Source: Burkholderiales bacterium (GTDB lineage Bacteria; Pseudomonadota; Gammaproteobacteria; Burkholderiales; Burkholderiaceae_C). Taken from it: a stretch of DNA of 64,000 bases. Shown here one piece after another: positions 25,255-33,615 of this stretch (the first letter of the stretch is position 1; the number at the start of each line of letters is the position of its first letter). The notes beneath the pieces were generated by a model. That model was not told the DNA's origin. It did no database searches and was given only the letters and a program-made list of their open reading frames with translations. The translations under genes were made by a program, and so were the position numbers. The DNA lies in NCBI GenBank assembly GCA_016703325.1, contig JADJCH010000062.1, forward strand, positions 356,171 through 420,170, read 5' to 3'.

Positions 25255-26907
25255 TCACTCGATGGCCGCCGCCGACCTGAACTGCTGGCGCAGCTGGAAC
25301 TTCTGGATCTTGCCGGTCGATGTTTTCGGCAGCACACCGAAGACGATCTGCTTGGGCACCTTGTAGCGCGCCATGTGGCCGCGGCAGAACTCGATGATCT
25401 CCTCGGGTGTGGCGCTCGCCCCGTCGCGCAGCTCCACCACCGCGCAGGGCACCTCGCCCCACTTCGGATCCGGCACCGCCACCACCGCGGCCAGGGCCAC
25501 CGCCGGGTGGCGGTACAGCACCTCTTCGACCTCCACGCTGGAGATGTTCTCCCCGCCGGAGATGATGATGTCCTTGCTGCGGTCCTTGATCTTGACGTAG
25601 CCGTCCGGGTGCATCACCGCCAGGTCACCGGTGTGGAACCAGCCGCCCTTGAAGGCCTCCTGCGTCGCCTCGGGGTTCTTCAGGTAGCCCTTCATGACGA
25701 TGTTGCCGCGGAAGAAGATCTCGCCCATCGTCTCCCCGTCGGCCGGCACCGGCTGCATCGTCTCCGGGTTGAGCACGGTGACGTCCTGCTGCAGCGGGTA
25801 GGCCACACCCTGGCGGGCGTTCAGTGCTGCTCTCTGGTCGATCGGCAGGTCGGCCCACTCCTCCTGCTTGGCGCACACGGCCGCCGGGCCGTAGACCTCG
25901 GTCAGGCCGTAGACGTGGGTGATGTCGATGCCGATGCGCTCGCAGCCTTCGATGATCGCGGCCGGCGGCGCTGCCCCGGCGATCAGGCCCTGCACGGTGT
26001 GCGTGATGCCTTCGCGCAGCGCGGCCGGGGCGTTGACCAGCATGCCGTAGACGATCGGTGCGCCGCACATGTGCGTCACCTTCTGTTCCCGGATGAGCGG
26101 GAAGATCAGGTGAGGATCCACCCGGCGCAGGCAGACGCTCACCCCGGCCTGCAGCGCCATCGTCCAGGGGAAACACCAGCCGTTGCAGTGGAACATCGGC
26201 AGCGTCCACAGGTACACCGGGTGCTGCGGCAGCGTCCAGGTGACGACGTTGGCCACCGCGTTGAGGTAGGCGCCGCGGTGGTGGGTGACCACGCCCTTGG
26301 GGTTGCCGGTGGTGCCGCTGGTGTAGTTCAGCGAGATGGCCTGCCATTCGTCCGCGGGCAGGGTCCAGGCGAAGGAAGGATCGCCTTCGGCCACGAAGGT
26401 TTCGTAGTCGAGTTCACCGAGCGTCTTGCCGCCTTCGAACTCGGCGTCCAGCACGTCGATCACCAGCGGCCGGGGGCCGGTCATCAGCGCCAGGGCGCGG
26501 GCAATCGTCGAGGAGAACTCGCGGTCGGTGAGCAGGACCTTGGCTTCGCCGTGGTCGAGCTGGAAGGCGATGGCCTCCGGATCCAGCCGGGTGTTCAGGG
26601 TGTTGAGCACCGCGCCGGTGACGGGCACGCCGAAGTGCGCCTCGAACATCGGCGGGGTGTTGGGCAGCATGGCCGCGACGGTGTCGCCCGCACCGATGCC
26701 GCGGCGCTGCAGGGCCGAGGCCAGGCGGCGGCAGCGTTCGAAGGTCTGGGCCCAGGTCTGGCGCAGTGTGCCGTGCACGATCGCCAGGCGGTGGGGGTAC
26801 ACGCGGGCCGTGCGTTCCAGGAAGCTCAGCGGGCTCAGCGCCACGAAGTTGGCGTCGTTCCTGTCCAAACCGACGTCATAGGGAACGTCGCGAGGGGGGG
26901 TCTGCAT
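25255..26907 (-). CDS. Acyl-CoA synthetase (AMP-forming), first gene of the catabolic operon
   Basis: A 550-aa ANL-superfamily ligase. The P-loop is NYTSGTTGNPKGVV. Others are LPMFHCNGWCFPW, HVYGLTEVYGPAA, GGWFHTGDLAVMHPDGYVKI, DRSKDIIISGGENIS and the catalytic Lys in KTSTGKIQKFQLR. The start MQTPPRDVPYDVGLDRNDANF is typical of a group annotated as acyl-CoA synthetase or DMSP/methylmercaptopropionate-CoA ligase-like. With the dehydrogenase at 18516, which also resembles DmdC, this could mean a DMSP-like route, but both families are broad. It heads the minus-strand operon and is divergent from the sensor kinase at 27133. Confidence 0.92.
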   Translation of the reverse strand: MQTPPRDVPYDVGLDRNDANFVALSPLSFLERTARVYPHRLAIVHGTLRQTWAQTFERCRRLASALQRRGIGAGDTVAAMLPNTPPMFEAHFGVPVTGAVLNTLNTRLDPEAIAFQLDHGEAKVLLTDREFSSTIARALALMTGPRPLVIDVLDAEFEGGKTLGELDYETFVAEGDPSFAWTLPADEWQAISLNYTSGTTGNPKGVVTHHRGAYLNAVANVVTWTLPQHPVYLWTLPMFHCNGWCFPWTMALQAGVSVCLRRVDPHLIFPLIREQKVTHMCGAPIVYGMLVNAPAALREGITHTVQGLIAGAAPPAAIIEGCERIGIDITHVYGLTEVYGPAAVCAKQEEWADLPIDQRAALNARQGVAYPLQQDVTVLNPETMQPVPADGETMGEIFFRGNIVMKGYLKNPEATQEAFKGGWFHTGDLAVMHPDGYVKIKDRSKDIIISGGENISSVEVEEVLYRHPAVALAAVVAVPDPKWGEVPCAVVELRDGASATPEEIIEFCRGHMARYKVPKQIVFGVLPKTSTGKIQKFQLRQQFRSAAAIE

Positions 26908-27132
26908 CGTCGTTGTCTCCGGTCTGCGCCGCCGCACCAGGCTTGGCGGGGCGGGCTGTTCTGGACCTGAAGCATCGCCAGGGACCTTTGCACCATCCGG
27001 GAGGCAATGTGACGAATGTTTGCAAACCCGGCAGGCGACCGGGGGGCCTCCTAGAATTTCCGCAGCCCTCCCCACGCCCTTCCTCACACCCTTTCCCTCG
27101 CCTCTCCCCACGCCGGACGGGCCTGTGCCCCG
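26908..27132. promoter_or_regulatory. Divergent promoter region between the catabolic operon and the two-component system
   Basis: This 225-bp gap holds no credible gene and must contain the start signals of both divergent units. A 10-bp perfect palindrome GTTTGCAAAC lies at 27018-27027 within a locally AT-richer stretch, and is a candidate operator. No confident -35/-10 pair is assigned. Confidence 0.5.
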
Positions 27133-29112
27133 ATGACAGACCTTCTTCCTTCGCCACCACTGCCGCCGACCGCGCCGGACCTGCTGCCCCGGCAGGAGAC
27201 CCTGCAGGCGGGGCTGGACCTGATCGACCAGGGTTTCACGCTGATCGACAGCCAGTTGCGCATGGTGGCCTGGAACCGCACCTTCCTGCGGCTGCTGGAC
27301 TTTCCGGATGAACTGGCCTGGGTGGGTGCCCCCTTCGAGGGCTTCATGCGCTACAACGCCCAGCGCGGCGAATACGGCCCGGGAGACCCGGAGCAGCAGG
27401 TGCGCGAACGCATGCTGGCCGCCAGCCGTTTCACCGCCCACACGCTGGAGCGCACCCGGCCGGACGGCAGCGTGCTGCTGGTGCGCGGGGTGCCGGTGCC
27501 GGGCCACGGCTTCGTGACGCTGTACTCCGACATCACCGCCCAGCGGGCGGCCGAGCGGCAGATCCAGCAGCACGCCGCGGTGCTGGAGCAGCGGGTGGCC
27601 GAGCGCACCGCGGAGCTGCACCGCAGCGAGGCGCAGATGCGTCTGATCACCGACTCGATCCCGGCGCTGGTGGCCTACTTCGACCGCGACCGCAACTACC
27701 GCTACATCAACCGAGGCTACAAGGCCTGGTTCGGACTGGACCCGGCCCATCCGGAGCGGGTCAGCGCCCGGGAGTACCTGGGTGCGGCCACCTATGCGGG
27801 CATCCGCCCCAACGTGGCCCAGGCGCTGGCCGGCCGGCCGGTGAGCTACGAGTATGAGGTGGACGTCGCCAGCGGGGCCCGGCTGGTGGCCCGCACCACG
27901 CTGATCCCGGAGGTGGACGCCGACGGCCGGGTGGCCGGCTGCTTCGAGCTGACCTTCGACATCACCGAACAGAAGCGCTCCCAGGCCCTGCTGGTGCAGG
28001 CCCAGAAGATGGAGGCGCTGGGGCAGCTGACCGGCGGGCTGGCGCACGACTTCAACAACATCCTCACGGTGGTGATCGGCAACCTGGAGGCGCTGCAGCG
28101 CGCCCGGCCGGACGACGCCCCCCTGGCCGAATACCTGGATCCGGCGGTGCTGGCCGCGCGGCGCGGCGCCGACCTGATCCGCCGCCTGATGTCGTTCTCC
28201 CGCCAGCAGCCGCTGGCCGCGCGGCCCACCGACCTCTGCGCTTTGCTGGCGGAGGTGGCCCGGCTGGTGCAGCGCACCCTGCCGGCCGACCGCCAGCTGG
28301 AACTGCGCCGCAGCCCCGAGCGGCTCTGGGCCTGGGTGGACCCGCACCCGCTGCAGAACAGCCTGATCAACCTGATCTTCAACGCCCGCGACGCCACCTC
28401 GGCCGGCGGCAGCATCACGCTGGAGGCGCAGGCCCACGACCTCGGCGAGGCGGCAGCCGCGGAGCTGGCGCTGAAACCTGGGCGGCATGTGCGGCTGGCC
28501 GTGTCCGACAACGGCTGCGGCATGGACCGGGCCACGCTGGAGCGGGTGTTCGAGCCCTTCTTCACCACCAAGCCGGCCGGCCATGGCACCGGGTTGGGGC
28601 TGGCGATGGTCTACGGCTTCATCACTCAATCGGCCGGAGCCATCCGCATCCACAGCAGCCCGGGGGCCGGCAGCACCGTCTCGTTGTGGCTGCCCGCCTG
28701 CGAGCCCCCACCGCCGGACCTGGACCTCAACGCGGCGGACAACAGAGCGGGGGCCGGGGCGTCCAGGGGGATGGCGCTGCTGGTGGAGGACGATGCCGCC
28801 GTGCGCCAGGTGGTGCGCCGCGACCTGCTGGCGCTGGGTTTTGCGGTGCTGGAGGCGGAAAACGGCCAGGAGGCGCTGGACATCCTGGACTGCACCCCGG
28901 CCATTGCGCTGGTGCTCACCGACGTGGTGATGCCCGGCGGCATCGACGGCCGGCAGGTGGCCGCACACGCCCGCCGGCAGCGGGTGGGGCAGGTGCTGCT
29001 GATGAGCGGCTACGCCCCCGGCAGCCCGGCGGACGAAGGTCTGCCGATCCTGCCCAAACCCTTCAGCCGCGAGCAGCTGGCCGCGCAGCTCATCGCAGCG
29101 ACCCCACCATGA
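27133..29112 (+). CDS. Hybrid sensor histidine kinase (PAS-PAS-HisKA-HATPase-REC)
   Basis: A 659-aa protein with no membrane segment, so a cytosolic sensor. The first PAS-like region (about 22-135) has IDQGFTLIDSQLRMVAWNRTF; the second (about 170-280) has ITDSIPALVAYFDRDRNYRYINRGY. A linker coiled coil separates them. HisKA has GGLAHDFNNIL with phospho-acceptor H305. The ATP-binding domain has LINLIFNARDA, VSDNGCGMD, FFTTKPAGHGTGLGL. A C-terminal receiver has VLTDVVMPGGIDG (D597). The stop overlaps the start of the response-regulator gene (ATGA). Being divergent from the Liv/acyl-CoA operon, it is the probable regulator of that operon (inference). Confidence 0.92.
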   Translation: MTDLLPSPPLPPTAPDLLPRQETLQAGLDLIDQGFTLIDSQLRMVAWNRTFLRLLDFPDELAWVGAPFEGFMRYNAQRGEYGPGDPEQQVRERMLAASRFTAHTLERTRPDGSVLLVRGVPVPGHGFVTLYSDITAQRAAERQIQQHAAVLEQRVAERTAELHRSEAQMRLITDSIPALVAYFDRDRNYRYINRGYKAWFGLDPAHPERVSAREYLGAATYAGIRPNVAQALAGRPVSYEYEVDVASGARLVARTTLIPEVDADGRVAGCFELTFDITEQKRSQALLVQAQKMEALGQLTGGLAHDFNNILTVVIGNLEALQRARPDDAPLAEYLDPAVLAARRGADLIRRLMSFSRQQPLAARPTDLCALLAEVARLVQRTLPADRQLELRRSPERLWAWVDPHPLQNSLINLIFNARDATSAGGSITLEAQAHDLGEAAAAELALKPGRHVRLAVSDNGCGMDRATLERVFEPFFTTKPAGHGTGLGLAMVYGFITQSAGAIRIHSSPGAGSTVSLWLPACEPPPPDLDLNAADNRAGAGASRGMALLVEDDAAVRQVVRRDLLALGFAVLEAENGQEALDILDCTPAIALVLTDVVMPGGIDGRQVAAHARRQRVGQVLLMSGYAPGSPADEGLPILPKPFSREQLAAQLIAATPP

Positions 29113-29846
29113 CACCCACCAGCCCGATGCCCCTGTCCAGCCCGCCGGCGCTGGTCTACGTCATCGACGACGACACGGCGGTGGCGCGCCTGGTGGCCGA
29201 CACCCTGCGCGATTTCGGCTACGCCACCGAGACCTTCCACTCGGCCGCGGCAGCGCTGCGCCGCCTGCCGGTGCAGCGGCCCGAGCTCTGTGTGGTCGAC
29301 CTCGGCCTGCCGGACATGGACGGCATCGAGCTGGTGCGGCAGATCACCGCGGCCTGCACCTGCGGCGTGCTGATCCTCACCGGCCGGGGCCACCCGGTGG
29401 ACCGGGTGATGGGACTGGAGCTGGGTGGCGACGACTATGTCGTCAAACCCTTCGACACCCGCGAGCTGGTGGCGCGGGTGCGCAGCATCCTGCGCCGGCG
29501 CAGCGGCAGCTCGGCCGCGACCGCCGCCGGCAGCCGCCGGGTGGCGCGTTTCGCCGGTTGGACGCTGGACTGTGCGGCCAACACGCTGCGCTCTCCGCAG
29601 GATGAGGAGCAGGTGCTGGGGCTGGCGGAGGCACAGGTGCTGCGCGTCTTCCTGGACCGGCCGCACCAGATCCTCACCCGCGAGCAGCTGCTCGGCCAGC
29701 ACGACCTGTCGCCACTGGACCGCAGCATCGACGTGCGCATCTCCCGGCTGCGCCGCCGGCTGGAGGCCGATGCGCAGAACCCCAAGCTCATCAAGACCGT
29801 CTACGGCGCCGGTTACCTCTTCACGGCCCATGTGGCATGGGCTTGA
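29109..29846 (+). CDS. OmpR-family response regulator
   Basis: A 245-aa protein with a full receiver (VYVIDDDTAVARLV; phospho-acceptor D64 in VVDLGLPDMDG; Lys in YVVKPFDTREL). A Trans_Reg_C winged helix follows (EAQVLRVFLDRPHQILTREQLL, RSIDVRISRLRRRLE, IKTVYGAGYLF). The start was set at the ATG at 29109 that overlaps the kinase stop; the frame is open upstream only as an antisense-type artefact of high GC. It is the cognate partner of the hybrid kinase. Confidence 0.93.
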   Translation: MTPTSPMPLSSPPALVYVIDDDTAVARLVADTLRDFGYATETFHSAAAALRRLPVQRPELCVVDLGLPDMDGIELVRQITAACTCGVLILTGRGHPVDRVMGLELGGDDYVVKPFDTRELVARVRSILRRRSGSSAATAAGSRRVARFAGWTLDCAANTLRSPQDEEQVLGLAEAQVLRVFLDRPHQILTREQLLGQHDLSPLDRSIDVRISRLRRRLEADAQNPKLIKTVYGAGYLFTAHVAWA

Positions 29847-29852
29847 GGCGGG

Positions 29853-29884
29853 GCTTCCGGCGGGATTCCAGGCGGGATTTGAAG
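29853..29884. repeat. Short direct repeat (GGCGGG-based, three copies)
   Basis: Three near-copies of a 12-bp unit (GGCGGGGCTTCC, GGCGGGATTCCA, GGCGGGATTTGA) lie just after the response-regulator stop. The rest of the 155-bp gap to the next gene shows only an AGGAG ribosome-binding site before 30003. Confidence 0.5.
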
Positions 29885-30002
29885 CTGTGCTGCAGGGGTG
29901 CGGGCAACCGGCGTGTCGGCGCAACGGCGGCGGCTGTAAGCCCCTTCTCCCCAGTACCATTCCCTGAATCCAACCAACCGGCACTTCTCAGGAGTCTTGA
30001 AC

Positions 30003-30851
30003 ATGACGATCAACAGCGTGGGCATCATCGGCGCGGGCACCATGGGCAACGGCATCGCACAGGCCTGTGCGGTGGTGGGCCTGCGGGTCACGATGGTGGA
30101 CATCAGCGAGGCCGCGGTGCAAAAGGGCATCGCCACCCTCTCGGGCAGCCTGGACCGGCTGATCAAGAAGGACAAGCTCACCGCCGAGCAGAAGGCCGCT
30201 GCCCTGGCCCTGGTGCAGGGCTCCACGAGCTACGAGGACCTGAAGGGCTGCGACCTGGTGATCGAGGCGGCCACCGAGAACCAGGCACTCAAGGTCAAGA
30301 TCCTGCAGCAGCTCGACGAACTGCTGCCGGCCGAGACCCTGGTGGCCACCAACACCAGCTCGATCTCCATCACCCAGCTGGCCGCGGTGACGAAGCGGGC
30401 CGAGCGCTTCATCGGCATGCACTTCTTCAACCCGGTGCCGATGATGGCGCTGGTGGAGATCATCCGCGGCCTGCAGACCAGCGACGCCACCCACGACGCC
30501 GTCAAGGAGCTGGCGCTGCGCCTGGGCAAGTCGCCGATCACCGTCAAGAACGCGCCGGGCTTCGTCGTCAACCGCATCCTGGTGCCGATGATCAACGAGG
30601 CCTTCTTCGTGCTGGCCGAAGGCCTGGCTTCGCCGGAGGACATCGATGCCGGCATGAAGCTGGGCTGCAACCAGCCGATCGGCCCGCTGGCGCTGGCCGA
30701 CATGGTGGGCCTGGACGTCTGCCTGGCGGTGATGGAGGTGTACCTGAAGGAGTTCGGCGACTCCAAGTACCGCCCCTGCCCGCTGCTCAAGGAAATGGTG
30801 GCTGCCGGCCGCCTGGGTCGCAAGAGCGGTCGGGGCGTGTACAGCTACTGA
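30003..30851 (+). CDS. 3-hydroxybutyryl-CoA (3-hydroxyacyl-CoA) dehydrogenase
   Basis: A 282-aa soluble NAD(P)-dependent enzyme of the usual length for the single-domain family (Hbd/PaaH). The Rossmann motif is VGIIGAGTMGNGIAQACA. The catalytic segment is IGMHFFNPVPMMALVEII, with the His-Glu pair, and the C-terminal dimer domain has GFVVNRILVPMINEAF and GLDVCLAVMEVY. It oxidises 3-hydroxyacyl-CoA to 3-ketoacyl-CoA. The ATG at 30003 follows an AGGAG sequence; a TTG two codons upstream is less likely. It supplies the third beta-oxidation step that the minus-strand operon lacks. Confidence 0.94.
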   Translation: MTINSVGIIGAGTMGNGIAQACAVVGLRVTMVDISEAAVQKGIATLSGSLDRLIKKDKLTAEQKAAALALVQGSTSYEDLKGCDLVIEAATENQALKVKILQQLDELLPAETLVATNTSSISITQLAAVTKRAERFIGMHFFNPVPMMALVEIIRGLQTSDATHDAVKELALRLGKSPITVKNAPGFVVNRILVPMINEAFFVLAEGLASPEDIDAGMKLGCNQPIGPLALADMVGLDVCLAVMEVYLKEFGDSKYRPCPLLKEMVAAGRLGRKSGRGVYSY

Positions 30852-30875
30852 CTCCGGCCCGAAGCCTGACCTGCA

Positions 30876-31820
30876 GTGGCCGCCAGCCCTCTGATGCGCT
30901 CGGTGCCCGAACCCTCCGGGGTGGCCCTGCTCAACCCGGCCGCCGACGGAGGCCGGGCCGCCGAGCTGCGCCGCCCGGTGGAAGCCTGGCTGGCCCGCAA
31001 TGCGCCGGGGGTTTCCCTGCTGACCCCCCAGAGCATCGACCAGGCCCAGGCCATGCTGCTGATCCTGGCGCCGCGCACCCGCGTGGCCCTGCTGGGCGGC
31101 GACGGCAGCCTGCACCAGCTGCTGCCCTCCCTGATGCGCTGCGGCCACCGGGTCGGCCTGGTGCCGGTGGGCACCGGCAACGACGTGGCCCGGGCCCTGG
31201 GCGTGCGCCATCTGCCCTGGGAGGAGTCGCTGGACCTGGCCCTGCACGCTGCCACCCGGCCGGTGGACATCGGCCAGGTGGAGGCCAGCGGCCCGGCCGG
31301 CAACGACGCACGCTGCTTCGTCTCCAGCCTGACGGTGGGCTTCGACGCCCGGGTGGCGCACCGGGCCCTGGCGGCCCCACGCTGGCTGCGCGGGCGCAAC
31401 CGCTACCTCTGGGCCACCGCCCGGGCCTGGGCCGAGCTGGCCCCGGTGGACCTGCGCATCTGGGCCGACAACCGCCTGGTGCAGGAGGGGCCCACGCTGA
31501 TTGCCTCCCTGCTCAACACCCCCACCTACGGCAGCGGCATCCCGGCCGCGCCCGAAGCCCGCATCGACGACCATTGGCTGGACCTGCTGGTGGGCGGCGA
31601 CATCGGCCGCTGGCGCGCCCTGCCGCTGATGCTGAGCATGCTCAAGGGCCACCACACCCGCGCACCACAGGTGGCGCTGCACAGCTGCCGCAAGCTGCAG
31701 ATCGAGGCCGGCGAGCCCCTGGCGATTGCCGCCGACGGTGAACCGCTGCCGAGCGCCACCCGCGTGACGGTGCACCTGCTGCCCAAGGCGCTGCACATGG
31801 TCTTCGCCGAGCCGCTGTGA
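30876..31820 (+). CDS. Diacylglycerol/lipid kinase family protein
   Basis: A 314-aa protein with the DAGK catalytic-domain core. The glycine-rich loop is VALLGGDGSLHQLL, followed by GLVPVGTGNDVARALGV, and later the C-terminal beta-sandwich (VTVGFDARVAHRAL, LLNTPTYGSGIPAAPEA, LQIEAGEPLAIAADGEPL). It probably phosphorylates a lipid such as diacylglycerol or a related substrate. The GTG at 30876 gives the longest sensible product; an ATG at 30894 is equally possible, and neither has a strong ribosome-binding site. It lies 24 bp after the dehydrogenase gene. Confidence 0.87.
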   Translation: MAASPLMRSVPEPSGVALLNPAADGGRAAELRRPVEAWLARNAPGVSLLTPQSIDQAQAMLLILAPRTRVALLGGDGSLHQLLPSLMRCGHRVGLVPVGTGNDVARALGVRHLPWEESLDLALHAATRPVDIGQVEASGPAGNDARCFVSSLTVGFDARVAHRALAAPRWLRGRNRYLWATARAWAELAPVDLRIWADNRLVQEGPTLIASLLNTPTYGSGIPAAPEARIDDHWLDLLVGGDIGRWRALPLMLSMLKGHHTRAPQVALHSCRKLQIEAGEPLAIAADGEPLPSATRVTVHLLPKALHMVFAEPL

Positions 31821-31851
31821 CCGGCCCGTGCCGGCGCGCCAGAATCGGCGC

Positions 31852-32553
31852 ATGAACACCGCCGCCACGCCTTCTGCCCCCACTCGCCTGCGCATCGACT
31901 TTGTCTCGGACGTCTCCTGCCCCTGGTGCGCCATCGGCCTGCATGCGCTGGAGCAGGCGCTGGACCGGGTGTCGCCGGACATCGAGGCCGAGATCCACCT
32001 GCAGCCCTTCGAGCTGAACCCGCAGATGGTGGCCGAGGGGGAGGACACCCTCGAACACCTGGGCCGCAAGTACGGCCGCAGCCCGGACGAGCTGCGCGCC
32101 ACCCAGGACATGATCCGCCAGCGCGGCGCCGCGCTGGGCTTCGAGTTCCGCCCCGGCGCGCGCAGCCGCATCTACAACACCTTCGACGCCCACCGCCTGC
32201 TGGCCTGGGCCGAAACGGTGGGCGCCCCCGGTGCGGCACTGCAACTCAAGCACGCCCTGCTGTCGGCCTACTTCACCGAAGGCCTCAACCCCGGCGCCCA
32301 CGAGGTGCTGCTGGACAAGGCCCGGGCGGCCGGCCTGGACGGGGACGGCGCCGCGCAGGTGCTGGCCAGCGACGCCTATGCCGAGGATGTGCGCGAACGC
32401 GAGGCCTTCTGGACCGGCCACGGCATCCATTCCGTTCCGGCGGTGATCCTGAACCAGCGCTGGCTGGTCTCCGGCGGGCAGCCGGTGGAGGCCTTCGAGA
32501 ACGCGCTGCGCCAGGCCGCACAGGCCAGCCCTGCCGCCGATCAGCCGGCCTGA
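31852..32553 (+). CDS. DsbA-family (FrnE-like) oxidoreductase
   Basis: A 233-aa cytosolic thioredoxin-fold protein without a signal peptide. The active-site motif is DFVSDVSCPWCAIGLHALEQAL, i.e. CPWC near residue 22-25. The cis-Pro region is HGIHSVPAVILNQRWLVSGGQP. This matches FrnE-type proteins that act on thiols or as glutathione-dependent isomerases. The ATG at 31852 was chosen. No functional link to neighbours is evident. Confidence 0.9.
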   Translation: MNTAATPSAPTRLRIDFVSDVSCPWCAIGLHALEQALDRVSPDIEAEIHLQPFELNPQMVAEGEDTLEHLGRKYGRSPDELRATQDMIRQRGAALGFEFRPGARSRIYNTFDAHRLLAWAETVGAPGAALQLKHALLSAYFTEGLNPGAHEVLLDKARAAGLDGDGAAQVLASDAYAEDVREREAFWTGHGIHSVPAVILNQRWLVSGGQPVEAFENALRQAAQASPAADQPA

Positions 32554-32647
32554 CCGGCCAGGGTGTCGGCAGGACCCCGGTGAGCCGACCGGGCAGCGGA
32601 CACTGCTGCGGCATCGACCCCAGAGCGGGAACCCGGACCATCCCCGT

Positions 32648-33589
32648 ATGCCTTTTGACGCCCTACCCGCTTCCCCTGCCGTCAAGGTCCGCGACGTCGC
32701 CCTGCGCGACGGTCTGCAGGCGATTGCCCGCACCGTGCCCACCGAGATCAAGCGCCTCTGGCTGCAGCAGGCCTACGAGGCTGGCCTGCGCGAGCTGGAG
32801 GTGGGTTCCTTCGTCCCGGCGCGGCTGCTGCCTCAACTGGCCGACACTGCTGAACTGGTCACTTTCGCCAAAACGCTGCCGGGCCTGACCGCCTCCGTGC
32901 TGGTGCCCAACCTGCGCGGTGCCCAGGCGGCGATGGAGGCGCAGGCCGACTGGATGCTGCTGCCGCTGTCGGCCAGCCACGCCCACAGTCTGGCCAACCT
33001 GCGCAAGACGCCCGACGAAGTGCTGCGCGAGATCGAAGCCATCCGCGCTGCCCGCGACGCGGCCGGCTCCGCCTGCCGGCTGGAAGTGGGCCTGAGCACC
33101 GCTTTCGGCTGCACGATCCAGGGCCGCGTCGACCCCGCCGAGGTGCTGCGGCTGGTGCGCGCACTGGTGGACCTGGGCGTGGAGCGCATCGGCCTGGCCG
33201 ACACGGTGGGCTACGCCGACCCGGCGCAGGTGGCGGCGCTGTTCACGCAGGCCTTCGAGCTTGCTGGCGACCGACTGGCCTGCGGCCACTTCCACGACAC
33301 CCGCGGGCTCGGGCTGGCCAACGTCTACGCCGCCTGGTCGGTGGGCGTGCGCCGCTTCGACGCCTGCGTGGGCGGCATCGGCGGCTGCCCGCACGCGCCG
33401 GGCGCCAGCGGCAACGTCGCCACCGAGGACGTGGCCTGGCTCTTCGCCAGCATGGGCCAGCCCACCGGGCTGGACTTCGAGCGGCTCATCGCGCTGCGCG
33501 GCCGGCTTGCGACCTGGCTGGACGGCGAGCCGCTGCATGGCAGCATCTGGCGTGCCGGCCTTCCAAAAACACTGCGTACGCCCGGCTGA
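32648..33589 (+). CDS. HMG-CoA lyase family enzyme, possibly citramalyl-CoA lyase
   Basis: A 313-aa HMGL-like TIM barrel. Metal and substrate residues are visible in VRDVALRDGLQ, the HxH-type HFHDTRGLGLAN, and the catalytic cysteine loop GGIGGCPHAPGASGNVATED. The family cleaves HMG-CoA to acetoacetate and acetyl-CoA, but (R)-citramalyl-CoA lyase is a known member. The neighbours here are a CaiB-type CoA-transferase, a Bug-type binding protein and an aconitase-like hydratase, and no other leucine-degradation genes. I therefore favour cleavage of citramalyl-CoA to acetyl-CoA and pyruvate; HMG-CoA lyase remains possible. Confidence 0.85.
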   Translation: MPFDALPASPAVKVRDVALRDGLQAIARTVPTEIKRLWLQQAYEAGLRELEVGSFVPARLLPQLADTAELVTFAKTLPGLTASVLVPNLRGAQAAMEAQADWMLLPLSASHAHSLANLRKTPDEVLREIEAIRAARDAAGSACRLEVGLSTAFGCTIQGRVDPAEVLRLVRALVDLGVERIGLADTVGYADPAQVAALFTQAFELAGDRLACGHFHDTRGLGLANVYAAWSVGVRRFDACVGGIGGCPHAPGASGNVATEDVAWLFASMGQPTGLDFERLIALRGRLATWLDGEPLHGSIWRAGLPKTLRTPG

Positions 33590-33615
33590 CCCGACGAGTT
33601 TGGAGACACGACGAC

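Noticed and set aside
27138..29115. Minus-strand long frame continuing beyond the acyl-CoA synthetase (toward 29115)
   Set aside because: The synthetase begins at the ATG at 26907; the extension is the shadow of the hybrid kinase on the plus strand.
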